Assembly (NCBI RefSeq): GCF_010729105.1
Contig: NZ_AP022573.1
Location: 992,001-1,056,000, forward strand
Direction: 5' to 3'
Source: Mycobacterium saskatchewanense
GTDB taxonomy: Bacteria; Actinomycetota; Actinomycetes; Mycobacteriales; Mycobacteriaceae
Length of the DNA stretch: 64,000 nt
Numbering within the stretch: position 1 is the stretch's first letter; each line of letters starts with the position of its first letter. Under the pieces are notes generated by a model. That model was not told the origin of the DNA, did no database searches, and saw only the letters and a list, made by a program, of their open reading frames with translations. Shown in pieces: positions 1-10,285 of the stretch. The position numbers were made by a program, and so were the translations under genes.

Positions 1-394
1 CCAGGACGGCACCACCAGTCTGCACGGGCTGATTGCGCACAGCGACGCGGGCAGTCAATACACCTCGGTGGCCTTCACCCAGCGGCTCATCGATGAGGGC
101 GTGGATCCCTCCGTCGGCTCGGTTGGCGATGCGCTGGACAATGCGCTGGCCGAGACCACCGTCGGCTCGTTCAAGAACGAACTTATCCGCCGGCAAGGCC
201 CGTGGCGCGACGTCAACCAGGTCGAGCTGGCGACCGCTGAATGGGTGGTCTGGTTCAACACCGAACGCCCCCACGAGTACCTCGACGACTTCACTCCCGA
301 GGCCGTCGAGACGCTCTACTACGATCACAAACGCACCCCACCAAAGGCAGGGTGATTCAACGAATGCAGTCTCCGGACTCACCGGGACGGCTCA
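1..394 (+). mobile_element. right-hand end of an IS3-family insertion sequence
   Basis: The 3' part of an IS3-family transposase is followed by a terminal-inverted-repeat-like sequence at about 368-394 that ends in the dinucleotide CA, as IS3 family ends do. The homology of the neighbouring alcohol dehydrogenase stops exactly at this edge, which supports 394 as the element boundary. The left end and the rest of the element lie outside the window, so the group and target duplication cannot be read. Confidence 0.75.
2..355 (+). CDS. IS3-family transposase (OrfB, integrase core), 5'-partial
   Basis: This is the C-terminal part of a DDE transposase of the rve integrase-core type; the reading frame is open from the first bases of the window and ends at TGA 353-355. 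The segment HSDAGSQYTS carries the second catalytic aspartate, and the glutamate lies in DNALAE, followed by the usual tail FNTERPHEYLDDFTP that closes IS3 OrfB proteins. Only about 117 codons are present, against roughly 280-300 for a whole OrfB. In this family OrfB is normally made as a frameshift fusion with an upstream OrfA, which is not visible here. Whether the element is intact to the left cannot be judged. Confidence 0.85.
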   Translation, partial: QDGTTSLHGLIAHSDAGSQYTSVAFTQRLIDEGVDPSVGSVGDALDNALAETTVGSFKNELIRRQGPWRDVNQVELATAEWVVWFNTERPHEYLDDFTPEAVETLYYDHKRTPPKAG

Positions 395-726
395 CGGGGG
401 ATGAACCCACCGTTCACACAAGCAGTGGTCATGCCCGCCCGGCAGTTCGGGCACGTGCCGTCGCTGTAAGACCAGGGTGAAATCACGAAATCCCCGGGCG
501 CAACCGTGGCCACATCACTGCCGACCTGCTCGACGATGCCAATGAATTCGTGTCCGATCGGGCTGCCCGGCACGTAGTCGGTGAGCCCGCGGTAGTGCCA
601 CAGGTCCGAGCCGCACACGGAGGCCAGCCCGACTCGCACGATGGCATCCGCGGGATCGACGATGTGCGGATCCGGTCGATATTCACATTCCACGGTGCGT
701 TCACCCAGGAAAACTGCCGCTCTCAT
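395..726 (-). pseudogene. zinc-dependent alcohol dehydrogenase, truncated by the IS element
   Basis: From ATG 726 the frame gives a typical medium-chain zinc alcohol dehydrogenase N-terminus: CGSDLWHYRG (catalytic zinc cysteine), the GHEFIGIVEQVG segment, GDFVISPW, and the start of the structural-zinc loop TCPNCRAGMTTAC. The frame runs into the IS end at 394 after about 110 residues, so the nucleotide-binding domain and the remaining two thirds of a ~340-residue enzyme are missing. An intact family member would oxidise an alcohol or threonine/sorbitol-like substrate with NAD(P). It points away from the oxalate genes and is almost certainly non-functional. Confidence 0.8.
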
Positions 727-1042
727 CGCCGCCTCCCGACTACCGCTAGGGGCCGCGCCCCCACGGGTCGCAGTCCCAGCAAGACCATCACGGGGTCGGC
801 CCCCCAGTCCTGAGTCATTTGACCTGTTTGCACCGGGTGACCCGGTCAGTCGCGGAGCTCGAATGGACAAGCGAGTCAAACGACTCAGGACACGGCCGTG
901 GTCGTCATGGTGTCCTGGCTACGACGGCGTTCAGGGACAGATTGCGAAGGCGTAAGCCAGGTCGGTCCACGAAACCCTGTGCGCAACAACGTCACTAGGG
1001 GACGCCTCGTGAGACGTCCATCATGACCGGCAAAGGAGGACG
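727..1042. other. intergenic region between the truncated dehydrogenase and the oxalate genes
   Basis: No convincing gene is visible in these 316 bases. The region separates divergent genes and contains a large inverted repeat (809-889, listed separately). The ribosome binding site AAAGGAGG of the next gene lies at about 1032-1039. Confidence 0.6.
809..889. promoter_or_regulatory. 15-bp inverted repeat, possible operator/promoter region
   Basis: The arm CCTGAGTCATTTGAC (809-823) is matched by GTCAAACGACTCAGG (875-889), a reverse complement with one mismatch, 51 bases apart. It sits in the divergent promoter region between the broken dehydrogenase and the oxalate module. Two spaced arms of this kind fit a pair of regulator sites or a looping operator. 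No regulator gene lies next to it. Confidence 0.45.
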
Positions 1043-1609
1043 ATGACAACCTTGGACGAATCGCGGCCCCCCTTCGAGCGACGCATCCTGTGCGAGTCGA
1101 GCGCAAAATTCACTATCAACGCACCCTCGTCACTGATCGACATCACCGACTGGCTGTACACCCTGGGCGACCAGGAGTACATCAACTGCACGCCCCGTTC
1201 GAAAGCCCACCTTGCGGCCGGCACCACCACCACCCCGGACGGGCGGCGCATGTCGATCAACGTCGAAGACATCGGTGGTGTCCTCATCGTCGAGCACTAC
1301 GTCGAAGACATCAGCGAGAAGCTGCATTGCCGCGTTCACTCCATCTCCGACAACTTGGTCGGTCGCGAGTACACGGCCACTGAAGTGGTCTGGGAACTGA
1401 TCGCCGAGCCCAAGGGTGACGACTACCACGAGTTCACCAACAACGTCTGGGTGTGGACGACGCCGAGTTACGACCGTTACCTCGACGCGCACCGCATGCC
1501 GTACGAAGATGCACGCCACGACTACCAGCGTGCCGTGGAGCTCCATAACGCCGAGGAGACGCCGTTTTTCGCGGCCTCGATCGAGAGACGCGCGCTTCGC
1601 AACCGGTGA
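1043..1609 (+). CDS. conserved hypothetical protein, first gene of the oxalate module
   Basis: I do not recognise this 188-residue protein with certainty. It starts at ATG 1043 behind a strong AAAGGAGG. It has no signal peptide or membrane segment and is rich in alternating beta-type segments (MSINVEDIGGVLIVEHYVEDI, then EYTATEVVWELIAEPKGDD), which would fit an SRPBCC/START-like fold. That is inference from pattern, not motif. It lies 86 bases upstream of oxalyl-CoA decarboxylase on the same strand and is probably co-transcribed, so a role in binding or processing a small acid or CoA ester is plausible but unproven. Confidence 0.7.
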   Translation: MTTLDESRPPFERRILCESSAKFTINAPSSLIDITDWLYTLGDQEYINCTPRSKAHLAAGTTTTPDGRRMSINVEDIGGVLIVEHYVEDISEKLHCRVHSISDNLVGREYTATEVVWELIAEPKGDDYHEFTNNVWVWTTPSYDRYLDAHRMPYEDARHDYQRAVELHNAEETPFFAASIERRALRNR

Positions 1610-1695
1610 GCCGGCCCGCGCAAGGAGCGCGGCCACTGGCCCACACCGCCTGGCGCATCTGTAATCAGCCCTGCTCGTTATCGAAGGAGCCGACT

Positions 1696-3438
1696 ATGGC
1701 CGCACCGCACGCCGACGCATGCGCCCAATCCCCCACCCCCGTGGACACCACAAAGACCGACGGTTACCACCTGGTCGTGGACGCACTCAAGCTCAATGGA
1801 GTCTCGACCATCTATGGTCTGGTCGGTATCCCGGTGACCGACCTGGCTCGAGTCGCTCAAGCCTCCGGCGTCCGATTTCTTGGATTCCGTCACGAAAGCG
1901 CGGCCGGCCACGCGGCCGCGGCGGCCGGGTTTCTCACCGGCAAACCGGGTATGTGCCTCACGGTCTCCGGTCCCGGTTTCCTCAATGGCCTTGTCTCCCT
2001 GGCGAACGCGACTACAAACTGCTTTCCCATGATCCAGGTGGCAGGATCGAGCGACCGCAGCATCATCGACCTCAAGCGTGGCGACTACGAGGAGCTGGAC
2101 CAGTTCGCCATCGCCCAGACGCTCGCCAAGGCGGCCTACCGCGTAGACCGCGCGAAAGACATCGGGCTGGGGGTCGCCCGGGCAATCCGCACCGCGATGT
2201 CCGGACGGCCGGGAGGCGTGTACCTCGACATCCCAGCGGCGGTGCTGGGCGAGGTGCTCGACGCCGACACCGGAACACGCTCCCTTCGGCAGGTTGTCGA
2301 CCCGGCGCCGCTCCAGCCGCCTACGCCACGCTCGGTGGACCGCGCGATTGCCCTGCTTGCCGGGGCGCAACGACCACTGATAGTTCTCGGCAAGGGTGCG
2401 GCCTATGCCCGGGCCGACGCCGCGATCCAACGATTCGTCGAGTCGACGGGCATTCCGTTTCTGCCCATGTCCATGGCCAAGGGGTTACTGCCCGACGGCC
2501 ACCCCCAGTCCGCGGCCGCAGCGCGATCGCTGGCCCTGAGAGATGCCGACGTCGTGATGCTCATCGGAGCGCGACTGAACTGGTTGCTCAATCACGGTGA
2601 AGCCCCGCACTGGAACCCGGACGCTCGGTTCATCCAGGTCGACATCGACCCAACCGAACTGGACAGCAACCAGGCCATCAGTGCACCGTTGGTGGGTGAC
2701 ATCTCCTCGGTGATGGATGCTCTGAACGAACACGCCGGCATCGGCGACGTCACGGCACCACAACCCTGGCTACAGACGCTCGCCGCCCGGTCGTCGGAGA
2801 ACACAGCCAGGATGGATGCCCACCTGACCGCGGAATCGGCTCCGGGTAAACCGATGGGCTTCTACCCCGCCCTGCGAGTCGTCCGGGACGTGCTGGCCAA
2901 TCACCCCGGCATCTATCTGATCAACGAGGGCGCAAATACCTTGGACTACACCCGCAACGTCATCGGCATGCCGCTGCCGCGCCACCGTCTGGACAGCGGC
3001 ACATGGGGTGTGATGGGCATTGGCCTGGGATACGCGATCGCCGCGGCGGTCGAAACCGGTCAGCCAGTGGTGGCGATCGCGGGTGACAGCGCCTTCGGAT
3101 TTTCCGGCATGGAGATGGAAACGATCTGCCGCTACGGTCTGCCCATCACCGTCGTGGTCTTCAACAATGGGGGCATCTACAAGGGCGACGGCGTAAATCC
3201 CGCGTCGGCAGACCCGTCCCCCACCACGTTGATGCGCACCGCCCGGTACGACCGTGTCATCGAAGCATTCGGTGGCACTGGATATTTCGCGACAACACCG
3301 GTCCAATTGGGTGCAGCGCTGTCCACCGCGCTCACCTTGCGCCGACCGGCATTGATCGACTGCGTCATCGACCCCGCCGACGGCACCGAAAGCGGCCATC
3401 TGACCGCACTCAACCCCGTCGGCGTGGAAAAGCCATGA
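1696..3438 (+). CDS. oxc: oxalyl-CoA decarboxylase (thiamine-diphosphate dependent)
   Basis: This 580-residue ThDP enzyme converts oxalyl-CoA to formyl-CoA and CO2. The N-terminal Pyr domain contains [18 protein letters not shown] with the conserved glutamate near residue 67. The central domain runs from about 200 to 370. The C-terminal PP domain has the ThDP motif [14 protein letters not shown] at residue 463 ending in FNNGG at 489. Overall sequence and length match bacterial Oxc (~570 residues) rather than acetolactate synthase. ATG 1696 is chosen because GAAGGAG lies 7-10 bases upstream; an earlier in-frame TTG-type start would add an unlikely tail. The CoA-transferase that supplies oxalyl-CoA follows 25 bases downstream. 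Confidence 0.93.
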   Translation: MAAPHADACAQSPTPVDTTKTDGYHLVVDALKLNGVSTIYGLVGIPVTDLARVAQASGVRFLGFRHESAAGHAAAAAGFLTGKPGMCLTVSGPGFLNGLVSLANATTNCFPMIQVAGSSDRSIIDLKRGDYEELDQFAIAQTLAKAAYRVDRAKDIGLGVARAIRTAMSGRPGGVYLDIPAAVLGEVLDADTGTRSLRQVVDPAPLQPPTPRSVDRAIALLAGAQRPLIVLGKGAAYARADAAIQRFVESTGIPFLPMSMAKGLLPDGHPQSAAAARSLALRDADVVMLIGARLNWLLNHGEAPHWNPDARFIQVDIDPTELDSNQAISAPLVGDISSVMDALNEHAGIGDVTAPQPWLQTLAARSSENTARMDAHLTAESAPGKPMGFYPALRVVRDVLANHPGIYLINEGANTLDYTRNVIGMPLPRHRLDSGTWGVMGIGLGYAIAAAVETGQPVVAIAGDSAFGFSGMEMETICRYGLPITVVVFNNGGIYKGDGVNPASADPSPTTLMRTARYDRVIEAFGGTGYFATTPVQLGAALSTALTLRRPALIDCVIDPADGTESGHLTALNPVGVEKP

Positions 3439-3463
3439 AGAACAACGCGTGAGAGGAATTGAC

Positions 3464-4726
3464 ATGGAGTCCGCACCCCTGGCCGGTATCAAGGTCATCG
3501 ATTTCACCGGCGTCCAGGCCGGCCCCGCCTGCACACAGATGCTGGCCTGGTTCGGCGCCGACGTGCTCAAGGTGGAACGGGTCACCGGCGGTGACGTCAC
3601 CCGTAATCAGCTGCGCGACATCCCCGGCATCGACGCCCTGTACTTCACCATGCTCAACAGCAACAAACGATCCCTGGCCGTCAACACCAAGACACCGCAG
3701 GGACTCGAGATCATGGAGAAGTTGATCAAGGATGCCGACATCCTGGTGGAGAACTTCGCGCCCGGCGCGATGGATCGAATGGGTCTGTCCTGGGAACACA
3801 TTCACAAACTGAATCCACGGTTGATCTTCGGCTCGATCAAGGGCTTCAACGAGCAATCCCCGTGGAAGGACCTCAAGGTCTATGAGAACGTCGCCCAGTG
3901 CGCCGGCGGCGCGGCCTCGACGACCGGATTCTGGGACGGCCCACCGACCGTCAGCGCCGCCGCGCTCGGGGACTCCAACACCGGCATGCACCTGTTGATC
4001 GGACTGTTGACCGCGCTGCAGGCCCGCGAGAAATCTGGTGTGGGACAAAAGGTCTCGGTTGCGATGCAAGACGCTGTGCTCAACCTGTGCCGGGTCAAAC
4101 TGCGCGACCAAGAACGTCTAGAGCACGTGGGTTATCTCGAGGAGTACCCCCAGTACCCGAACGGCAAGTTCGGGGACACGGTGCCGCGTAGCGGCAACGC
4201 CGGCGGCGGTGGACAGCCAGGGTGGGTGCTCAAGTGCAAGGGTTGGCAGGACGACCCCAACGCCTACATCTACTTCACCATCCAGGAACAGAACTGGGCC
4301 AACACTTGCGAGGCAATCGGTAAGCCGGAATGGATCGACGATCCGGCCTACACCACACCCAAGGCCCGCCAGCCCCACATCTTCGACATCTTTGCCGACA
4401 TTGAAAAGTGGTTGGCCGACAAAGACAAATACGAGGCTGTCGACATCCTGCGCAGGTACGACGTGCCCTGCGCGCCCGTGCTGAGCATGAAGGAAATCGC
4501 CGCCGACGCGGCCCTGCGGGCCAGCGGCACCGTCGTCGAGGTCGAGGAAGAGAAGCGCGGCAAGTTCCTCACCGTGGGAAGCCCCATCAAATTCTCGGAA
4601 TTCGTTCCCGCCATCACCGGCGCCCCACTGCTGGGCGAACACACCGCCGCGGTCTTGACCGACCTGGGATACACCGCGGACCAGATCAGGGAGATGGACG
4701 CCGCGCAGATCATCCGCACCGAGTGA
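3464..4726 (+). CDS. frc: formyl-CoA:oxalate CoA-transferase (class III)
   Basis: This 420-residue class III CoA-transferase moves CoA from formyl-CoA to oxalate, feeding Oxc and closing the oxalate cycle. The start has the family sequence [30 protein letters not shown]. The catalytic aspartate is D170 in [14 protein letters not shown], matching the position known for Oxalobacter Frc. The glycine loop [11 protein letters not shown] lies near residue 245. ATG 3464 is preferred over GTG 3449 because of the AGAGG just upstream. The tight arrangement with oxc indicates one operon. With both enzymes present the cell can turn oxalate into formate and CO2. Confidence 0.93.
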   Translation: MESAPLAGIKVIDFTGVQAGPACTQMLAWFGADVLKVERVTGGDVTRNQLRDIPGIDALYFTMLNSNKRSLAVNTKTPQGLEIMEKLIKDADILVENFAPGAMDRMGLSWEHIHKLNPRLIFGSIKGFNEQSPWKDLKVYENVAQCAGGAASTTGFWDGPPTVSAAALGDSNTGMHLLIGLLTALQAREKSGVGQKVSVAMQDAVLNLCRVKLRDQERLEHVGYLEEYPQYPNGKFGDTVPRSGNAGGGGQPGWVLKCKGWQDDPNAYIYFTIQEQNWANTCEAIGKPEWIDDPAYTTPKARQPHIFDIFADIEKWLADKDKYEAVDILRRYDVPCAPVLSMKEIAADAALRASGTVVEVEEEKRGKFLTVGSPIKFSEFVPAITGAPLLGEHTAAVLTDLGYTADQIREMDAAQIIRTE

Positions 4727-4756
4727 TGGCCGGCAAACGCCTGGAAAGGAGACTGA

Positions 4757-5593
<837 letters not shown>

Positions 5594-5607
5594 CGGGTGC
5601 GAGCGCA

Positions 5608-6715
5608 CTACGGCGTGGGGTCGATAACCGGCGCCGACCAGTGCACGACCTTGACGGCCGTCATCTCGTCGAGCAGTTCGGGTCCGAAGCCGAAGCCGGT
5701 GCCGCTGGCTCGGCGGGGCTCCGAGGCCCCGCCGGGCGCGCCACCGAACACACCGTTGATCTTGACCGTGCCGACCGGAAGGCTGCGCCACGCCTCCTGG
5801 CCGTGCGCCATGTCTCCGGTCAGGACGGTGGCGGCCAAACCGTAGCGGTCATCGGCCGCCTCGGCCAGCGCGGTCGCGAAGTCCGGCACCAGCCGCACGG
5901 GCGCGACGGGCCCAAACGTCTCCTCGCACATGACCTGCATGTCCGGCGAGCAGTCCGCCGGCACGGTCGGCGGGTAGTACGTGCCCGGCCCCGGTCGCGG
6001 CTCGCCGCCGATCAAGACACCGGCGCCCCGCCGCGTCGCGTCTTCCACCTGCGCGTGGACGTGCTCCCGGTGCCGCTCGTCGACCAATGGCCCGATACGG
6101 TCCGCCCACGTGGACGCCTCGCACACCAGGGCGTCGAGGAACGCCTCGGCGATTGCCTGCACGACGTAGATCCGCTCCACCGACACGCAGATCTGCCCCG
6201 CGTTGGCGAATGCGCCGAGCGCGGCCTGGCCGGCCGCCCAGCCGGGGTCCACGTTGTCGTCGACGACCATGGCGTCGTTCCCGCCGTTTTCCAGCAGTGC
6301 CTTGGCGCATGCGCGCGCGATCTCCCGGCCGGTAGCGCTACTGCCGACGTGCGCGACGACGTCGACACGCTCGGCCTCCGCCAGGTGGGCGCCAACCGTA
6401 CCGTCACCGTCGACGACCTCCAGCGCACCCGCGGGGCAGCCGGGCGGCGAGCAACTCGGCGAACCGGCGTCCGGTCTGCGGACAACGCTCGCTGGGCTTG
6501 TGCACGACGGTGTTCCCCGTGACGAGCGCGGCGCCGAGCAACCCGGCGGCCACGGCGACGGGATCGTTCCACGGCGTCAGCACCGGCCTGGCGCGCGATA
6601 ATGCGCGCGCGAGGCGAGCGCGCAGCTCCCGGCTCGAAATTCGCGTCAGCAGCGGCTCGGAATGTCTGGCAAGGGAATTCAGATGTGGCCGGATGCCGGC
6701 AGCCCGCTCGAACGG
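5608..6715 (-). pseudogene. aldehyde dehydrogenase, frameshifted and 5'-truncated
   Basis: Reading the minus strand, residues VLTPWNDPVAVAAGLLGAAL and TGNTVVHKPSE belong to one frame and ALLENGGNDAMVV, ANAGQICVSVERIYV and CEETFGPVAPVRL to another. The frame changes at a GGGG run at 6433-6436, where removing one G restores the enzyme. The catalytic cysteine (GQIC) and general-base glutamate (LENGG) are still present. The N-terminal third is short and unrecognisable and runs into the stop of the adjacent TetR gene, so the coenzyme domain is incomplete. About 370 codons remain, against ~480 normally. A sequencing error could explain the shift but not the missing start. Confidence 0.8.
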
Positions 6716-6716
6716 A

Positions 6717-7424
6717 CTACTCGTTGTCCAGATGGTCCGCGGCGGCGATGGCGTCGAGCCATTGGAGCATCAGGGCGGCCTCGGCCTTGGTCAACGGTGT
6801 GTGAGCGCGCCGAATCAACGCCGCCAACTGCAGCGCAACGGGCTTCACCGGGGGGGTTCGCTCATTGGTGGGCTTTGACTCGGCATCGATCGTCACTTCG
6901 CGAAGGATCGCGTCTCGAACCCGCGCCGATAAGCCGGGGTCAGTGTAGATCTCGGGTTGGGACAAGATGTTCAGCGCGACGCCGATGCAGGCGGCCATGA
7001 TGGCCTGCGCGGCCTCGGCTGGGCTGGTCTTCAGCTTGCCGGCTTCCGCGCAGCGGATCAGCCGGTCGTAGAGCAGCTGCCGCGTCTCTTCGGCGGCGCC
7101 GGGCACCTCTGCCAACTGCGGCGCGTACACCAACCTGTAGACGGTGGGGTTTTCCAGCGCGAACGCAATGTGGTTGTCCCAGGCCGCGTAAAGGTCGTCA
7201 ACCGGATCGTCCGACGGCGGCTGGGCGCGCTTTTCGCTGAGATACCGCGAGAATGCCCGGTCGATGACGGCGGTCAGCAGGCCGTTCTTGTCCCCGAACA
7301 GCCGGTAGAGGACCGGAGACCCGACGCCCACCGCCTCGCAGACTTCACGGGTCGAGATGTCGTTTTGCGGTGATGCGGCGAGCTGAGTCTCTGCTGCTTC
7401 CAGCATGCGTGCCCGGACGTCCAT
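6717..7424 (-). CDS. TetR-family transcriptional regulator
   Basis: This 235-residue regulator has an N-terminal TetR helix-turn-helix (ISTREVCEAVGVGSPVLYRLF, about residues 23-44, then GDKNGLLTAV) followed by a helical ligand-binding domain with a long charged tail. It is transcribed divergently from the GMC oxidoreductase at 7527. The 102 bases between them hold a nested palindrome, so it probably represses itself and the oxidoreductase. The ALDH remnant directly downstream suggests the cluster once handled an alcohol-to-aldehyde-to-acid oxidation. The inducer is unknown. Confidence 0.88.
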   Translation of the reverse strand: MDVRARMLEAAETQLAASPQNDISTREVCEAVGVGSPVLYRLFGDKNGLLTAVIDRAFSRYLSEKRAQPPSDDPVDDLYAAWDNHIAFALENPTVYRLVYAPQLAEVPGAAEETRQLLYDRLIRCAEAGKLKTSPAEAAQAIMAACIGVALNILSQPEIYTDPGLSARVRDAILREVTIDAESKPTNERTPPVKPVALQLAALIRRAHTPLTKAEAALMLQWLDAIAAADHLDNE

Positions 7425-7465
7425 GGCCCTAATGTTAGCAGCGATATCACCCCATGCGAATCAGT

Positions 7466-7506
7466 GCTACGCTGGCGTCGTATCTCCGATACGAGTATCG
7501 CGTAGC
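7466..7506. promoter_or_regulatory. nested palindrome, probable TetR operator
   Basis: The divergent region contains CGTATC-TCC-GATACG (7479-7493), overlapping CGATAC-GA-GTATCG (7487-7500). Both are enclosed by an outer pair GCTACGC (7466-7472) and GCGTAGC (7500-7506). All arms are perfect. The position between a TetR gene and its divergent neighbour makes this the likely operator for both. Confidence 0.6.
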
Positions 7507-7526
7507 ATCGTTACGAAGGGTCTAGC

Positions 7527-9155
7527 GTGAAGACACCCGCATACAACGATTCAAAGGAAGACTTCGAGTTGGCCGAACGGGTTCGCGCCAACCAGCAACG
7601 ATTAACCGCCGCCCTGCAATCCCGGTACGACTTCGTCGTCTGCGGAGCAGGCTCGTCGGGTTCGGTCATCGCCCGCCGACTTGCCGAAAACCCCGCCGTC
7701 AGCGTTCTCCTGCTGGAGGCCGGCGGCAGCGACGACCTCCCCAGCGTGTGGACGGCCGACCTGTGGCACACCAATTTGGGCAGCGCGCGAGACTGGGGGT
7801 TCCAGAGCGCGCCGGATCCAAATCTGCACGGCCGGACACTGCCGCTGTCAATGGGCAAGGTGCTGGGCGGGGGATCCAGCATCAACGTGATGGTCTGGGC
7901 GCGCGGGCACCGCAGCGACTGGGACTTCTTCGCCGCCGAAAGCGGCGAGCCTGCCTGGAGCTACGAATCGGTGTTGAACATCTATCGCGGTATCGAAGAC
8001 TGGCATGGCGATCCGGACCCGCACTATCGGGGCACCGGGGGGCCGGTGTTCGTCCAACCCGCACCCAATCGCCACCCCCTCGCCGGGGCTGTGGTCGACG
8101 CCGCGTCCTCGCTGGGCATTCCCACCTTCGAGAGTCCGAACGGCCGGATGATGGAAACCGCGGCCGGCGCGTCCATCACCGACCTGCGGGTGCGCAACGA
8201 CGGATCACGTGAATCGGTGTTCCGCTCCTATACCTACCCGTACATGGATCGCCCCAACCTGACCGTCCTGACCCACGCGGTGGTGAAAAGGCTGGTTTGG
8301 GAGGGCAATCGGGTCACCGGTGTGACAGTCGCGCACCGCGGCCAGGCCTGTCAGTTCACCGCCGGCACCGAAGTGGTGCTCTCACTCGGCGCCATCCATA
8401 CCCCCAAGGTTCTGATGCAGTCCGGTGTGGGTGACCAGTCAGAGTTACGCCGAGTCGGGTTACCTGTCCGGCAGCACCTGCCCGGCGTCGGTCAGAATTT
8501 CCACGACCACATCGGTTTCGACTGCATGTGGGAGTTCAATGAACCGTTACCCCAGAACTTGAGGTCCGAGGCAACGGTGTTCTGGACAAGCAGGCCCGAA
8601 CTCACCGACCCGGACCTATTCGCTTGCGAGGGAGCCTTTCCCAAGACCACCCCGGAGAACGCCGCGCGGTACGGCCTTCCCGACGCCAGTTGGATCTTGT
8701 TTGCCGCCCTGTCACATCCGCAGAGCCGCGGGCAAGTCCGGCTAACCGGCGCCGCTCCGGACGATCCAGTCGAGATCAACGTGAACGCACTCTCGCACCC
8801 GGACGACCTCCGGGCGGCAACGGCCTGCATGGAATTCGTCCGCGAAATCGGCAATGCCGCGCCCGTCCGGCCGTTCGTCAAGCGGGAAGTTATGCCGGGC
8901 AACCTGAAAGGCGCGCCGCTGGAAGAGTTCATCCGTAATGCCGCAACAACGTACTGGCATCAGGTCGGCACCGCGAAAATGGGTCGCGATCCGATGTCTG
9001 TGGTCGACGGCAGCCTCAAGGTCTACGGCGTGGAGGGTCTGCGAATCGCCGACGGCTCGATCATGCCCCGAATCACCAGTGCGAACACGATGGCGCCATG
9101 CGTCGTGATCGGCGAGCGCGCTGCGGAATCCATCAAGGCCGAGCATGGGCTCTGA
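7527..9155 (+). CDS. GMC-family FAD oxidoreductase (choline dehydrogenase-like)
   Basis: This 542-residue GMC oxidoreductase has the FAD Rossmann motif FVVCGAGSSGSVIARRL at about residue 36 and the GMC signature around GKVLGGGSSINVMVWARGH near 110. The C-terminal catalytic region is YWHQVGTAKMG with the active-site histidine, ending with RITSANTMAPCVVIGERAAE. Such enzymes oxidise primary alcohols (choline, glucose, polyethylene glycol, aryl or alkyl alcohols) to aldehydes; the substrate here cannot be read. The start is GTG 7527, with GAAGGG seven bases upstream. It is probably controlled by the divergent TetR. A hairpin follows at 9218. Confidence 0.92.
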   Translation: MKTPAYNDSKEDFELAERVRANQQRLTAALQSRYDFVVCGAGSSGSVIARRLAENPAVSVLLLEAGGSDDLPSVWTADLWHTNLGSARDWGFQSAPDPNLHGRTLPLSMGKVLGGGSSINVMVWARGHRSDWDFFAAESGEPAWSYESVLNIYRGIEDWHGDPDPHYRGTGGPVFVQPAPNRHPLAGAVVDAASSLGIPTFESPNGRMMETAAGASITDLRVRNDGSRESVFRSYTYPYMDRPNLTVLTHAVVKRLVWEGNRVTGVTVAHRGQACQFTAGTEVVLSLGAIHTPKVLMQSGVGDQSELRRVGLPVRQHLPGVGQNFHDHIGFDCMWEFNEPLPQNLRSEATVFWTSRPELTDPDLFACEGAFPKTTPENAARYGLPDASWILFAALSHPQSRGQVRLTGAAPDDPVEINVNALSHPDDLRAATACMEFVREIGNAAPVRPFVKREVMPGNLKGAPLEEFIRNAATTYWHQVGTAKMGRDPMSVVDGSLKVYGVEGLRIADGSIMPRITSANTMAPCVVIGERAAESIKAEHGL

Positions 9156-9217
9156 CGGCTGACCATCTGTCGATAACCGGCCTCCCCCCTCCCCTTCGAT
9201 GCGCATGCCATCCGCGG

Positions 9218-9243
9218 GCGCGGGGGCGCGCGCTCCCCCGCGC
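9218..9243 (+). terminator. strong GC hairpin without U-tract
   Basis: The stem GCGCGGGGG (9218-9226) pairs perfectly with CCCCCGCGC (9235-9243) across an 8-base loop. It lies 60 bases after the oxidoreductase stop and before the next gene. Hairpins lacking a T-run are a common form of terminator in mycobacteria. Confidence 0.5.
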
Positions 9244-9314
9244 GCCGTCTCGGACACCTTACGCTTGCTGTATGGTCGGTATGCCTGCCGGCGGACCAGA
9301 ACAGAGAGCATGCG

Positions 9315-10238
9315 ATGGCAAAAGCCCTGCCCCACAACGCATTCACTTCACCGCAGACGGTCGATCCGAGCCTGCGCAAGGCCGCCCGCGTCGCACCACG
9401 CGGCTACGCCCTGCATCGCGGCTACAAAGTCCAGCGGACGCTCATGCGGCTCATGGGGAGCGCGGGCCGGCTGCGCGACGTCCCGGTTGCCCGGGTCAAC
9501 GAGCACGTCACCGTTCGCCTGCACCGCCCCGCGGGCCTCCCCGTCCTTGCGCCGGCGCTGCTCTGGGTCCACGGCGGAGGCACGCTGATGGGCACCGCCG
9601 CCCAGGACGACAAGTTCCTGCGCAAGCTGTCGCAGCGCACCGGTGTCGCCGTCGCCGCGGTCGAACACCGACTGGCCCCAGAACACCCTTATCCGACACC
9701 GCTCGAGGACTGCTATGCGGCGCTGTCGTGGCTGGCGCACCAACCATGGGTGGACCCCGCCCGCGTCGCCGTTGGCGGCGCCAGTGCCGGTGGACATTTC
9801 GCCGCGGCGCTCGCCCAGCGGACAGTCGATCGCGGGGATATCGACCTCGCCTTCCAGCTGCTGGTGTACCCGATGCTCGACGACCGCACCGGCGCCGGCG
9901 GTGACCGCCACAAACGTCTCATGTGGACTGGACGAGACAACCAGCTGGCGTGGCGGTGGTATCTGAACGGCGCGGACCCCCGCGAGGCGGCGCCCGCGCG
10001 CCGCGAGGACCTATCCGGGCTGCCGCCGGCCTGGATCGGGGCCGGAACGCTGGACCTGTTCTGCGAGGAGGCGCGCGAGTACGCCCGGCGCCTGCGTGCG
10101 GCGGGGGTCGCCGTGCATGAGGAGATCGTCCCGGGCGCCTTCCACGCGTTCGACCAGATCGTTGACAAGGCGCCCGTATCGGTGGCCTTCTTCTCCAGTC
10201 AATGCGATCACCTGCGGGACGCGCTTACCAACCGGTAG
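9315..10238 (+). CDS. alpha/beta hydrolase, hormone-sensitive-lipase (family IV) type esterase
   Basis: This 307-residue esterase carries the HSL-family oxyanion motif LLWVHGGGTLMG near residue 90, the nucleophile elbow VGGASAGGHFA near 155, the acid in GTLDLFCEEA, and the histidine in GAFHAFDQI near 277. Members hydrolyse short to medium acyl esters, and in mycobacteria they are usually called Lip proteins. I cannot say which Lip this corresponds to. There is no signal peptide, so it is probably cytosolic. The next gene, a TetR regulator, starts 47 bases downstream on the same strand. Confidence 0.88.
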   Translation: MAKALPHNAFTSPQTVDPSLRKAARVAPRGYALHRGYKVQRTLMRLMGSAGRLRDVPVARVNEHVTVRLHRPAGLPVLAPALLWVHGGGTLMGTAAQDDKFLRKLSQRTGVAVAAVEHRLAPEHPYPTPLEDCYAALSWLAHQPWVDPARVAVGGASAGGHFAAALAQRTVDRGDIDLAFQLLVYPMLDDRTGAGGDRHKRLMWTGRDNQLAWRWYLNGADPREAAPARREDLSGLPPAWIGAGTLDLFCEEAREYARRLRAAGVAVHEEIVPGAFHAFDQIVDKAPVSVAFFSSQCDHLRDALTNR

Positions 10239-10261
10239 CGGCGGGTGCCGGCAAGTCGACT

Positions 10262-10272
10262 GCAAAATTTGC
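10262..10272. promoter_or_regulatory. palindrome GCAAAATTTGC upstream of TetR gene
   Basis: The 11-base palindrome lies 13 bases before the start codon of the TetR gene at 10286. It is preceded by GACT, giving GACTGCAAAA, which also occurs in the larger palindrome downstream of the gene (10928-10950). It is a probable autoregulatory operator. Confidence 0.5.
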
Positions 10273-10285
10273 GTATCGTGCAACT

